A stretch of DNA of 26,051 nt, from assembly GCA_051008735.1 (NCBI GenBank), contig JBPCXH010000063.1:1-26051 (forward strand). The letters run 5' to 3'. The DNA comes from J054 sp051008735 (lineage in GTDB: Bacteria; Pseudomonadota; Gammaproteobacteria; Steroidobacterales; GCA-2729495). The notes under the pieces are model-generated. The model had not been told where the DNA came from. It was given only the letters and a program-made list of their open reading frames with translations, and ran no database searches. A program made the position numbers and the translations under genes. How positions within the stretch are numbered: the first letter of the stretch is position 1; the number at the start of each line of letters is the position of its first letter. Positions 7,459 to 15,879 of the stretch are shown in pieces.

Positions 7459-9291
7459 TCAGTCAGCAACCAGCGTAGCGTCGACTTCGTCCTGCTGCAT
7501 CTCGAACATACGGGCGTACCAGCCGCCCTGTGCCATCAGCTCTACGTGACTGCCGCGCTCCGCAATCCGGCCCTCGAGCATGACCAGGATCTCGTCACTA
7601 TTCACGACCGTAGACAAGCGATGTGCAATAGTCAGTGTCGTACGGCCCTCTGAGAGGCGCCTCAAGGCCTGCATGACACTGCGCTCAGTGTCTACATCCA
7701 GGCTGGATGTGGCTTCATCGAGCAACACAATCGGCGAATCTTTCAAGATCGCGCGGGCAATAGCCACACGCTGGCGCTGGCCGCCGGAAATTTTGCTGCC
7801 ACGCTCGCCCGCCTGTGTTTGCATGCCGTCCGGTGTACTGGCCAGCCAGCTGGTCAGGCCCGCCTTCTCTGCAGCGGCCGCAATTTCTTCATCGGTGGCG
7901 TCGTAACGGCCCATGCGAATATTCTCATGCACCGTATCGTTGAAAATGAAACTGCGCTGAGAGACAACCGATATATAGCGCTGCAGATCAGCCAGCGGGA
8001 ATTCCGTCAGGGGGTGCCCGCCAATTTCAATCTTGCCCGACTGGGGATCCCATTGACGCAGCAGCAGGTTGACGATGGTTGACTTACCCGTGCCACTCGG
8101 TCCGACCAGGGCCACATGCTTGCCGGGTTCGATATCAAGAGAAAGGCCGTCAAAGACCTTCTTTTCGCGACTCCAGGCTGCATCGTCCGCGTCGTACTCA
8201 AAAATTACATCGCGGAAGTGAATTCTGGGCTCAACGGTTCCGGCAACCGGCACCGCCGCTGTATCAGTCACGGCCGGGGGCTGATCCATCATGGAGAACA
8301 GGCGACGAGCAGCGATGAGCGACACTCGAAAATCCGTGTAATTGTTCGCCAGGCCGACTGACAGGTAGAAACCGACCACAGACACCGCGATGATTGCCGG
8401 CAAATCTACCAAGGCATCGATCTCGCCCGCCAGACTCAGCTCGATACCTACCCAGGCCGAAGCCAGGATGCCGACGGTGATGAAAATTTCCGCCAGCGCA
8501 CGTTGCCAGGCATCAGCACCGTAGAGCTTCTCCTGACCCGCCTGCATGGTGGCGCCAATATCAAACAACTGCTTCGCACGCCGGTTTTCATAACCAAAGG
8601 CAACAGTATCCCGAACCCCCTGGATGCTGTCGGATACAAAGGCATTAACCTGCCCCAGTTGCTGACGATACTCAATGCCGTCCCCACCCAGCTTCGACAC
8701 CAGCCAGGGCAGCAATACGGTATTGGCGATATAGAACGGGGCCAGCACGTACACAATGGTAGGACTCACGGTCCAGCACCAGGCAAGAATAATAATAGGC
8801 ACATAAAACGCGGCGATGGCCGGCGCAATAGTGTGAGCATAGAAAGGCTCAATGCGCTCACAATCGGTCATGACCCGGCTGACCGCATCACCGGATTGCA
8901 GCTTGGCAGTCTTGGCCGGGGCCAGGGGCAGCATGGAGTAATAGAACCGGTCTCGAAAAGCAGCAAGAATTCGGAAGGCCACATAATGGCCCGTATAGTT
9001 TTCAATGTAGGACATGATGCCCACCAGGGTACCCGCCAGGGCAATCCATTTGACCTGGGTCCAGATGACGTCCCAGTTCACCACGCCGGGCTCGGCGCTA
9101 TTGATATAGATGCCAACGCTCGCCGCCGCAATACCCAGCACCGCCGCCTGTCCGCAGAACTTGGCGACACGTGCCACCAGAGAGGTAATCATGATGGCGT
9201 TGAACGGCCGCATGAACTGCAGGAGGCGCTTTATAAGCTGGTAGTTACTAACGTTCGGCAGGAGTCCGGCCGTATTTTCCAGGGTAGTCAT
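7459..9291 (-). CDS. ABC transporter half-unit, fused membrane and ATPase domains (CydC-like)
   Basis: This 610-residue protein has about six membrane segments (residues 30-335) followed by a complete ATPase domain: Walker A GPSGTGKST (397-405), Q-loop SVVSQRSF, signature ISGGQRQ (501-507), Walker B IVLLDEATS (521-529) and H-loop IAHRLST (His557). All catalytic residues are intact. It is the second gene of a pair, 21 bp after the CydD-like gene, with GAGGG 7 bases before its ATG. Together they should form a heterodimeric exporter. CydDC proteins export cysteine and glutathione in E. coli; here no cydAB oxidase is near, and a MerR-type promoter precedes the operon, so metal, metal-thiol or toxic-compound export is an inferred alternative. 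Confidence 0.88.
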   Translation of the reverse strand: MTTLENTAGLLPNVSNYQLIKRLLQFMRPFNAIMITSLVARVAKFCGQAAVLGIAAASVGIYINSAEPGVVNWDVIWTQVKWIALAGTLVGIMSYIENYTGHYVAFRILAAFRDRFYYSMLPLAPAKTAKLQSGDAVSRVMTDCERIEPFYAHTIAPAIAAFYVPIIILAWCWTVSPTIVYVLAPFYIANTVLLPWLVSKLGGDGIEYRQQLGQVNAFVSDSIQGVRDTVAFGYENRRAKQLFDIGATMQAGQEKLYGADAWQRALAEIFITVGILASAWVGIELSLAGEIDALVDLPAIIAVSVVGFYLSVGLANNYTDFRVSLIAARRLFSMMDQPPAVTDTAAVPVAGTVEPRIHFRDVIFEYDADDAAWSREKKVFDGLSLDIEPGKHVALVGPSGTGKSTIVNLLLRQWDPQSGKIEIGGHPLTEFPLADLQRYISVVSQRSFIFNDTVHENIRMGRYDATDEEIAAAAEKAGLTSWLASTPDGMQTQAGERGSKISGGQRQRVAIARAILKDSPIVLLDEATSSLDVDTERSVMQALRRLSEGRTTLTIAHRLSTVVNSDEILVMLEGRIAERGSHVELMAQGGWYARMFEMQQDEVDATLVAD

Positions 9292-9312
9292 ATGCTTGCC
9301 CTCGCTTTGTTT

Positions 9313-11073
9313 CTATACAGCAGCGGCCGGAATCGGCGCGGCGTGCTCTGTTTCACGTTTGGTCTGCAACATGCCGGCATAAATGCCACCCTGCGCAATG
9401 AGGTCTTCTTTGGTGCCGCTCTCAGCCAGCGCGCCATGATCCATGACGATGATGCGGCTCGCCTGTTCAATAGTGCTCAGACGGTGGGCGATCAGTAGCA
9501 CGGTCTTGTTAGCGCACAGGCGCTCAAGGGCCCGATTCAGCAACGCCTCCGTCTCCACATCTATCTGCGAGGTCGGTTCGTCGAGAATCACGATGGGGGC
9601 ATCCTTAAGAATTGCCCGAGCAATGGCCAGCCGCTGCGCCTGCCCGCCACTCAGGGCCAAGCCCTGATCACCCACCATGGTTTCCAGCCCGGCTGGATTG
9701 GTTTGTACGAAGTCCAGCAATTCGGCATCTTTAAGGGCCTGCAGCAGCTCCTCATCCGTCGCACCTTCTTTTGCCATGCGCAAGTTATCAGCGACGGTAC
9801 CGAAGAACAGGAAGGGGTCCTGGGGGACCAGGGCAATCTGCTCGCGAATCCACTCCACTGACAGCTCTTCTTCCGGCGTGCCGTCAAACAAGATACTGCC
9901 GGACTGGGGGTCCAGGGTGCGCAGCATAAGATTTGTAACGGTTGTCTTGCCGGAACCGCTCTTGCCGATCAAAGCCACTGTTTCATTGGGCTCCAGCTTG
10001 ATGCTGAGATCCTTGATAGCAGCTTCATCGGCACCGGGGTAGCTAAAGTTTACGTCGCGAAACTCAATGCTTATGGCCCGACCGTCAGTACGCCCGCCAT
10101 GGACGCCCTTGGCACTGCGAACCGGTACCTTTTCGTCCAGGAACTCGACAATCTTCGCAGCCACTTCACGGCCCAGGGCACCGGCAAAGAAAAACTCGCC
10201 CACCAGCAGCAGGGTGCGACTGAATTCCAGGCTCAGCAGAACGACAGCAACCACCTCACCCGGCGTCATGAAACCACCGGTGTAACGGTATAGAGACACG
10301 CCCATCGCAACCGCGGTGGAAAACAAGGCAAAACCCAGTTCCAGGAAAACGAACTGTGATTGGGCAACGAGCAGCAACTTCATAGTGATTTTTCGCTGGA
10401 CTTCGTTGTCTTCTTCCATCTGCTTGCCGCGACGGATTTCTTCGTTGAACATTTTCAGGGTAGACATACCCTGAATTGAATCGAGGTACTGGGCACTGTT
10501 GCGATTCTTGACGTCTTCGTTCTTGGAACTGATGCGTCGGAAACCCCGCGCTGAGGAACCAACAAACAGGGGCGTGAGGGGTACACCGGCAAGCATCCAC
10601 AAACCAACAACCCAGTCGATCCAGAAAATTGCGGCGACCAGAAATAACGGAATCGCGATGGCGACCCAGATCTGAACGAAGTAAACGCTGAAATAATAAT
10701 CGAGGTATTCGACACCTTCCGTCGCGGTATTGGCGATCTCACCCGTGCGACGCTTGCCTAGCAGGCCAGGTCCCAGGTCCACCACTTTCTTATAGATCTG
10801 GTCCCGGACATTCAGCTTGGCCTCACTGGAGGCACGGAACTGACCGGTGCGAAAAGTCCAGGCCAGCACGGCCTTAAGTAGCACCAGACCGGCAAGAATC
10901 CAGAACCACTCGCGGACCGCGTTAATGCCGTCGGTGTAAGCCCCGTCAACGGTCAAGCCGAGCACGTAATACAAAAGAATGGTGGTCGGAATTGTCGCTA
11001 AACCCGCGATCAGGCCCACCTTGACCCATTTGAGAGTGCCGGGCGTAACCAGCCTGTCGTCGACTCCTAGCAT
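9313..11073 (-). CDS. ABC transporter half-unit, fused membrane and ATPase domains (CydD-like)
   Basis: This 586-residue protein has membrane segments in residues 15-300 and an ATPase domain with Walker A GKSGSGKTT (370-378), signature LSGGQAQRLAIARA (473-486), Walker B IVILDEPTS (494-502) and H-loop His530. The SGGQAQR signature is typical of CydD and of some heterodimeric exporters. The D-loop reads SQID instead of the usual SALD or SSLD. It is the first gene of a two-gene leftward operon; GGAG lies 7 bases before the ATG. A MerR-type promoter lies about 75-105 bp upstream. The likely partner is the downstream CydC-like half. The substrate is not known; drug-type heterodimers of the same superfamily are an alternative. 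Confidence 0.88.
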   Translation of the reverse strand: MLGVDDRLVTPGTLKWVKVGLIAGLATIPTTILLYYVLGLTVDGAYTDGINAVREWFWILAGLVLLKAVLAWTFRTGQFRASSEAKLNVRDQIYKKVVDLGPGLLGKRRTGEIANTATEGVEYLDYYFSVYFVQIWVAIAIPLFLVAAIFWIDWVVGLWMLAGVPLTPLFVGSSARGFRRISSKNEDVKNRNSAQYLDSIQGMSTLKMFNEEIRRGKQMEEDNEVQRKITMKLLLVAQSQFVFLELGFALFSTAVAMGVSLYRYTGGFMTPGEVVAVVLLSLEFSRTLLLVGEFFFAGALGREVAAKIVEFLDEKVPVRSAKGVHGGRTDGRAISIEFRDVNFSYPGADEAAIKDLSIKLEPNETVALIGKSGSGKTTVTNLMLRTLDPQSGSILFDGTPEEELSVEWIREQIALVPQDPFLFFGTVADNLRMAKEGATDEELLQALKDAELLDFVQTNPAGLETMVGDQGLALSGGQAQRLAIARAILKDAPIVILDEPTSQIDVETEALLNRALERLCANKTVLLIAHRLSTIEQASRIIVMDHGALAESGTKEDLIAQGGIYAGMLQTKRETEHAAPIPAAAV

Positions 11074-11147
11074 TATCTTGCTCCGGATCCTTTTAATTCA
11101 ATGACTTACCGGCAAATCCGGACGGTTCCGAAGATGCCAGTTGGGTT

Positions 11148-11179
11148 ATCCTAGACCTGCAAGCTAGGTTTAAGGTCAA
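11148..11179 (-). promoter_or_regulatory. MerR-type promoter/operator upstream of the ABC operon
   Basis: On the minus strand, TTGACC (11174-11179) and TAGGAT (11148-11153) are separated by 20 bp, the overlong spacing that MerR-family activators correct by DNA distortion. An imperfect dyad starts inside the -35 box (CCTTAAA ... TTGCAGG), in the same position as the dyads of CueR and ZntR promoters. The first 13 bases, TTGACCTTAAACC, are identical to those of the site at 12032, and GCTT, AGG and GAT are shared further on. It would drive the CydD-like/CydC-like genes, with the merR gene diverging 47 bp away. Confidence 0.75.
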
Positions 11180-11226
11180 CCCCCGCCGCCGCCAGGCTCC
11201 TGAGCCAACCCACGCAAATTAATACT

Positions 11227-11991
11227 ATGCACGAACAGCCTCTCACCATCGGCGAACTGGCCAAACGGACCAACGTGTCCACCTCTTTACTCAGGTACTA
11301 CGAAAAAGAGAATTTGCTGCGGCCCGCAGGCCGCAGTGAGGCCGGCTATCGTCTCTATTCGCCGGACGCCGAACGCCGCCTGCGATTCATCCGCAGTGCG
11401 CAGCGATACGGGTTTTCTCTGAATGATATCCGCCTGATCCTGGGCACAGAGGCCACCGAATCAGACGGCGGGCAGGGAATTCGCGACATTGCTGAGCAGC
11501 GCTTTATAGATATAGAACAAAGAGTTACAGAGATGCTGGTGCTGCGCCATGAACTGGAGCTGTTTCTGGATGACGTGGCGGCACTCCTGGATAAGTCCGT
11601 CGGGGAATCGTCGGGTGAACAATACCGGCAGCTGCTGGAACAGGCCTGCGGCCATGAGCACGGGCACGCGCAGGCTTCTACCTTGCGCAAGCTGACACAG
11701 CGTCTGGGCTGTAATCTGGCGGCGGCTGAATGGGACACCCTGTTTGAAGACCTGCGGGGTCAGCACCTCCATATCTGGCGCGAGGACGACGCCTACGCTG
11801 TGTTATTCGCCGATCCCGAACCCGCCCTGGCCTCGGCCCTGGCCCGTCTGGCGGCATCCGAATCCGACTGTGATGCTCACCTGGAGCCGGAGATCTCCAG
11901 CGAGGATCGGGGCCTGCTGTTTCGGGCGCGGGGACCGAACGCCTTTCTGTTTGCCCAGCTGTTTCTGGCCCTGGAGGCCGCTGAGGCCTGA
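11227..11991 (+). CDS. MerR-family transcriptional regulator with long C-terminal extension
   Basis: Residues 6-75 form a standard MerR DNA-binding winged helix: LTIGELAKRTNVSTSLLRYY, then GYRLYSP, then FIRSAQRYGFSLNDI. A dimerisation helix follows (about 85-122). The protein is 254 residues, about 110 more than ZntR, CadR or CueR. The extension starts near a CGHEHGH motif (Cys141, three histidines) and also holds Cys162 and Cys215; the cysteine that ZntR-like proteins carry just before the dimerisation helix is missing (the region reads TESDGG). It lies between two near-identical MerR-type promoters, so it probably controls both the ABC operon and the ATPase/MFS pair. A metal ligand is likely from the context, but which metal is unknown. 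No clear ribosome-binding site precedes the ATG. Confidence 0.85.
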   Translation: MHEQPLTIGELAKRTNVSTSLLRYYEKENLLRPAGRSEAGYRLYSPDAERRLRFIRSAQRYGFSLNDIRLILGTEATESDGGQGIRDIAEQRFIDIEQRVTEMLVLRHELELFLDDVAALLDKSVGESSGEQYRQLLEQACGHEHGHAQASTLRKLTQRLGCNLAAAEWDTLFEDLRGQHLHIWREDDAYAVLFADPEPALASALARLAASESDCDAHLEPEISSEDRGLLFRARGPNAFLFAQLFLALEAAEA

Positions 11992-12031
11992 CACCCTGCC
12001 CGGACAGGTCTGTTCCAGGCTCCATCAGGAC

Positions 12032-12063
12032 TTGACCTTAAACCCTGCTTAAAGGGCCAAGAT
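12032..12063 (+). promoter_or_regulatory. MerR-type promoter/operator upstream of the P-type ATPase
   Basis: TTGACC (12032-12037) and CAAGAT (12058-12063) are separated by 20 bp. A dyad beginning in the -35 box, CCTTAAA with TTAAAGG across 6 bases, covers most of the spacer, as in CueR and ZntR target promoters. It shares TTGACCTTAAACC and several later positions with the site upstream of the ABC operon. The ATPase start codon is 43 bp downstream. Confidence 0.78.
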
Positions 12064-12105
12064 CCCCTGCATTGGAATCGGCCAACAGGCCCGAGGACTG
12101 CAGAA

Positions 12106-14463
12106 ATGAGTGAAGCCATCATCGCCGCAGCGGCACAGCCCATTCAGGTCAAGATTGCCGGTATGGACTGCGGCAGCTGCGCCATGACCATCGAAAACAG
12201 CATTCGCAAGCTGCCGGGTGTGAACGACGCAAGCGTCAGCTTCACCACGGAAACCATGGATGTGGACGGTGATGTCAGCCTGGAAGTGATAGAACACCGG
12301 CTCAAGGAGCTGGGTTATCGCATTGCCCAGGATGCACCACGGGTATCGCCTGAGGACCTCGTCGAGCACCGCGGTCTGAGTGGCTTCCTGCACTTTCTCT
12401 GGGAACAGCCACCGCTGCGCCGCGCCCTGTTTGTCGCGGCAGCCGTGATCATCGGCATGGTCGCCCTGCCCGGCGATCTGAATCTGGCGGGAATTCCCGC
12501 GCTGAGTCTGCTGTTTGGTGCCGGAGTCCTGGTAGCTGGCGCACCGGTGTTCGTCAAGGGCGTGCGCGCCCTGATATTCGCCCAGCGCATTACCATTGAT
12601 TTACTGATGGCCGTGGCTTGCGTCGGCGCCCTGGGAATCGGCGAAACAGGTGAGGCTGTTACCGTCATCCTGCTATTTATGCTGGGCGAAGCACTGGAGG
12701 CCTATAGCGCCGAAAAGGCGCGCGATTCCCTGCGCAGCCTGATGTCGCTGCAGCCCCAGGAAGCGACGGTCCTGAGAGCTCACGCTGAGGACAAGCATGC
12801 CAGCCATGATCACGCCGATCATGGGTACGGAGACTCCGACGATAATCACGGCGGCGCCTGCAGCGGCGATCATGATCACACCGACCATGAGCACGGTAGC
12901 CACGATCACCAGGTCACGGTGCCCGTTGACCAGGTGCTGGTTGGTGATCGCGTTCTGGTGCGCCCGGCCCAGCGCATTCCGGTGGATGGCAAAGTAATCA
13001 AGGGCATCTCTTCAGTCAATCAGGCACCCGTTACCGGCGAGAGCGTGCCCGTGGTGCGAGAAACCGGCGATGAGGTCATGGCCGGCACAGTCAATGGTGA
13101 AGCGGCCCTTGAGTTGCGCGTAACCCGGCCGGCTGCCGACGGCACTATTGCCCGCATCGCGAAACTCGTTGAGCAGGCGCAAGCCCAACGCAGTCCTCAG
13201 GAACGCTTTATCGATCGCTTTGCCAAGTACTACACACCCGCGGTGGTGCTGATGGCAACCCTGACTGTCCTTATACCGGTACTCGCTTTTGGCCAGCCCC
13301 TGCTGACCACCAGCGATGGTGTGACCGGCTGGCTGTACCGGGGCTTAACCCTGCTGATTATTGCCTGCCCCTGTGCGCTGGTTATCTCCATACCTGTCAC
13401 AGTCGTCAGCGGTCTGACCCGCCTGGCAAACCTCGGCGTACTGGTAAAAGGTGGCGCGCAGCTGGATCGACTGGCTGACGTGCAGGTTGTGGCCTTTGAT
13501 AAGACAGGCACCCTGACCCATGGCAGACCCACGGTAACAGGCATCCGGGCCACTGATTGCGAGCATCCGGCAGAACAGAACGAAGAGTGCAACGATTGCG
13601 ATGAACTGGTGGCGGCAGCTGCGGCTGTCGAACGCGCATCGGAGCACCCCGTCGCGCACGCGATTATCACGGCTGCCGGGCAACGGGATGTGGCGCATCG
13701 GTTCCCCATGGCTACCGATGTGGTGGCGCACCCCGGGCGTGGCGTCAGCGGTCAACTCGGCAACGGCCACAAGGTCGCCGTGGGCAAAGACGATATGTTT
13801 GATCATGGCATGGCCGGCTGGGACCAGGTCTCGCCCCATGCAACGGCTGCCACCGACCAGGGTGACACGGTCATGTACGTCTCACGACAGGACAAAGTGA
13901 TGGGCTACATCGGCGTACAGGACGAGATCCGCGATGCCAGCCGAGCCGCGCTGCAGGAGCTGAACGACTTAGAGCCGCCCATCCGGCGCGTCATGCTGAC
14001 GGGCGATCAGCCCCGCGCGGCCGATCGCGTTGCGGCCGCGATAGGCGGCATCGACGAAATCCATGCCGGCTTGCTGCCCGAGGAAAAACTCACGGCCATC
14101 GAGAAGCTGCGCGAGAGTGCAGGCGCTACCGCCATGGTAGGCGACGGCATCAATGATGCTCCGGCCCTTGCGCGTGCTGACATAGGCATTGCCATGGGCG
14201 GCGGCGGCACGGCGCAAGCCATGGAGACAGCAGACGTGGTTCTGATGCAAGATGACCTGTCCCACGTTCCGCTGGCACTGCGCATGGCGCGTAAGTCACG
14301 GCGGGTCATCAAGGAGAACATTGTGCTTAGCCTGGTGCTGAAGCTCGCCTTTCTTGCACTGGCTGTGCCCGGCATCGCAACGCTGTGGATGGCCGTATTG
14401 GCGGATGTCGGTGCGACTTTGCTCGTCACCCTGAATGGCATGCGATTGTTAAGACTCAAGTGA
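12106..14463 (+). CDS. P1B-type heavy-metal-translocating ATPase (ZntA-like, Zn/Cd/Pb)
   Basis: This 785-residue pump has an N-terminal HMA domain with GMDCGSC (Cys22, Cys25), membrane helices, an actuator TGES (310-313), the transmembrane CPC (421-423), the phosphorylation site DKTGT (Asp465), SEHP (512-515) and GDGINDAP (679-686). Lys746 in the ENIVLSLVLK helix and Asp767 in VLADVGAT match the ZntA-type metal site, pointing to divalent Zn, Cd or Pb rather than Cu. Two oddities: residues 226-268 insert a loop with 12 histidines and a cysteine between beta strands of the actuator domain, and the nucleotide domain has a Cys/Asp/Glu-rich segment (Cys485, Cys495, Cys498). It follows the merR gene by 114 bp and has a MerR-type promoter. 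Confidence 0.92.
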   Translation: MSEAIIAAAAQPIQVKIAGMDCGSCAMTIENSIRKLPGVNDASVSFTTETMDVDGDVSLEVIEHRLKELGYRIAQDAPRVSPEDLVEHRGLSGFLHFLWEQPPLRRALFVAAAVIIGMVALPGDLNLAGIPALSLLFGAGVLVAGAPVFVKGVRALIFAQRITIDLLMAVACVGALGIGETGEAVTVILLFMLGEALEAYSAEKARDSLRSLMSLQPQEATVLRAHAEDKHASHDHADHGYGDSDDNHGGACSGDHDHTDHEHGSHDHQVTVPVDQVLVGDRVLVRPAQRIPVDGKVIKGISSVNQAPVTGESVPVVRETGDEVMAGTVNGEAALELRVTRPAADGTIARIAKLVEQAQAQRSPQERFIDRFAKYYTPAVVLMATLTVLIPVLAFGQPLLTTSDGVTGWLYRGLTLLIIACPCALVISIPVTVVSGLTRLANLGVLVKGGAQLDRLADVQVVAFDKTGTLTHGRPTVTGIRATDCEHPAEQNEECNDCDELVAAAAAVERASEHPVAHAIITAAGQRDVAHRFPMATDVVAHPGRGVSGQLGNGHKVAVGKDDMFDHGMAGWDQVSPHATAATDQGDTVMYVSRQDKVMGYIGVQDEIRDASRAALQELNDLEPPIRRVMLTGDQPRAADRVAAAIGGIDEIHAGLLPEEKLTAIEKLRESAGATAMVGDGINDAPALARADIGIAMGGGGTAQAMETADVVLMQDDLSHVPLALRMARKSRRVIKENIVLSLVLKLAFLALAVPGIATLWMAVLADVGATLLVTLNGMRLLRLK

Positions 14464-14467
14464 CGCC

Positions 14468-15787
14468 ATGACCCCGACGGAAGCAAAATTCGGGCCGATA
14501 TTTCTGTCGCCCGGCGTATCAAAGCGCCACGTGCTTTGTTACTTGTTTGCCGCAGCAATCAGCATCGGCATGTTCACCTTCCTGATGACGCTGACGCCCT
14601 ACATACTGTCCGTCAATCTAGGCATTCCCGCTGAAGAACACGGTCGCGTAATCGGCAATCTGCAATTCCTTCAAGAGATCGTGATAATCGCCTGCATAGG
14701 ATGGTGGGGCGCGATGTCAGACCGCTTCGGCCGGCGCGTGATCTATATCATCGGATTCCTGCTGATGTTTGTCGCGTATGGCATCTATTCATTTGCCACA
14801 TCGCTACCCCAGTTATTTGCCTATCGCATCGTATTTGCACTTGCTGTTGCGGCCACGACGACCAATCTTGCGGCAATCCTTGCCGACTACCCGAAAAACA
14901 GGTCTCGGGGAAAAATGACAGGCATCGCGTTCCTGCTCAATGGTCTCGGTGCTGCCATCTTCTTTGGCGGCATGAGCCAGTTACCCCGGATATTCCAGGA
15001 CCAGGGGGCCGACGAACTATGGGCTGTGCGCTATGCCTACCTGATCGCTGCGGGGATTGCCTTTCTCGGCGCAATTGTCATGACCGGCTTGAAGCCCGGC
15101 CGGCCGGAAGGCGTTGAGGAGAAAACACCCATCCTTCAGCTCATACGAGAAGGCATGCAGGCAGGACGGAACAAGCGTATCGCCGTGTCGTACTTCGCCG
15201 CCTTCGCCGCCCGGGCCGACATGGCGATTGTCACGCTGTTCCTTATTCTTTGGATCGTTCAGGTTGGAAATGCCGCCGGGCTAACCCCCGCGGCTGCGCA
15301 AGGTAAAGCCGGCATCTACGTTGCAATTTATGCTCTTGCAGCGCTTTTGTGGGCACCGATCGTAGGCATCATCGCTGACCGGATTGACAAGCTAACGCTG
15401 ACTGCTATCGCGTTCACAATCGCGGCATTGGGTTATGGCGCACTGGGGATGTCAACTGAAATCCTGTCAATGGGCGCGATGGCACCGGCGCTCGTGATTG
15501 CGGGGATAGGCCAGACCAGCACTGCAATGGCAATCATGGTACTGCTTGGCCAGGAATGTCCGGCCGACATTCGCGGCTCCGTGTTCGGCGTGCAGGCCTT
15601 CTTTGGTGCCATTGGTATTCTCGCCATTTCGTGGGGCGGCGGCCAGCTGTTCGACCTCGTCGCGCCCGGCGCACCCTTCATCGCCGTAGCAACAGCTAAT
15701 TTGCTCGTTGTGTTTAGCGCTGCCCTGTGCCGAATGGGCGAACTACGCAAGGAGCCGGCTACAGTAACGGCTGATGCACAGTCCTGA
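14468..15787 (+). CDS. MFS transporter
   Basis: This 439-residue protein has about twelve membrane segments and the MFS loop motif between helices 2 and 3 (GAMSDRFGRR, residues 78-87), with a weaker counterpart in the second half (GIIADRID). The central cytoplasmic loop lies around residues 210-240. It starts 4 bp after the ATPase stop, so the two are probably translated from one transcript and share the MerR-type promoter. The substrate cannot be read from the sequence; the position implies a role in the same stress response, for example export of a metal complex or a linked metabolite. No obvious ribosome-binding site sits in the 4-bp gap, consistent with translational coupling. Confidence 0.85.
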   Translation: MTPTEAKFGPIFLSPGVSKRHVLCYLFAAAISIGMFTFLMTLTPYILSVNLGIPAEEHGRVIGNLQFLQEIVIIACIGWWGAMSDRFGRRVIYIIGFLLMFVAYGIYSFATSLPQLFAYRIVFALAVAATTTNLAAILADYPKNRSRGKMTGIAFLLNGLGAAIFFGGMSQLPRIFQDQGADELWAVRYAYLIAAGIAFLGAIVMTGLKPGRPEGVEEKTPILQLIREGMQAGRNKRIAVSYFAAFAARADMAIVTLFLILWIVQVGNAAGLTPAAAQGKAGIYVAIYALAALLWAPIVGIIADRIDKLTLTAIAFTIAALGYGALGMSTEILSMGAMAPALVIAGIGQTSTAMAIMVLLGQECPADIRGSVFGVQAFFGAIGILAISWGGGQLFDLVAPGAPFIAVATANLLVVFSAALCRMGELRKEPATVTADAQS

Positions 15788-15826
15788 TGAGTCTTCAGGA
15801 GCGAACAAAAGCCCGTAGTTTGCGCC

Positions 15827-15853
15827 AGCAGGCCCGGCCAGGCCGGGCCTGCT
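15827..15853. terminator. GC-rich hairpin between convergent genes, possible bidirectional terminator
   Basis: AGCAGGCCCGGCC (15827-15839) and GGCCGGGCCTGCT (15841-15853) are perfect reverse complements around a single A, so the folded RNA would have an 11-bp or longer stem with a tight loop. It lies between the MFS stop (15787) and the stop of the opposite-strand repeat protein (15880). Neither side has a strong T-run; the minus-strand side has TTTTG some 10 bases on. Position supports a terminator; tail quality does not. Confidence 0.5.
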
Positions 15854-15879
15854 AAGCTTCAATAGCCCTGTGCAGCGAC

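Noticed and set aside
8503..9498. A 331-codon plus-strand open frame antisense to the ABC genes
   Set aside because: It spans the junction of two well-supported ABC genes and its translation is low-complexity His/Gln/Arg-rich with no domain.
7459..11073. Naming the ABC pair cydC and cydD outright
   Set aside because: Motif similarity is clear but no cytochrome bd genes are near and the promoter is MerR-type, so the specific gene symbols would overstate what the sequence shows.
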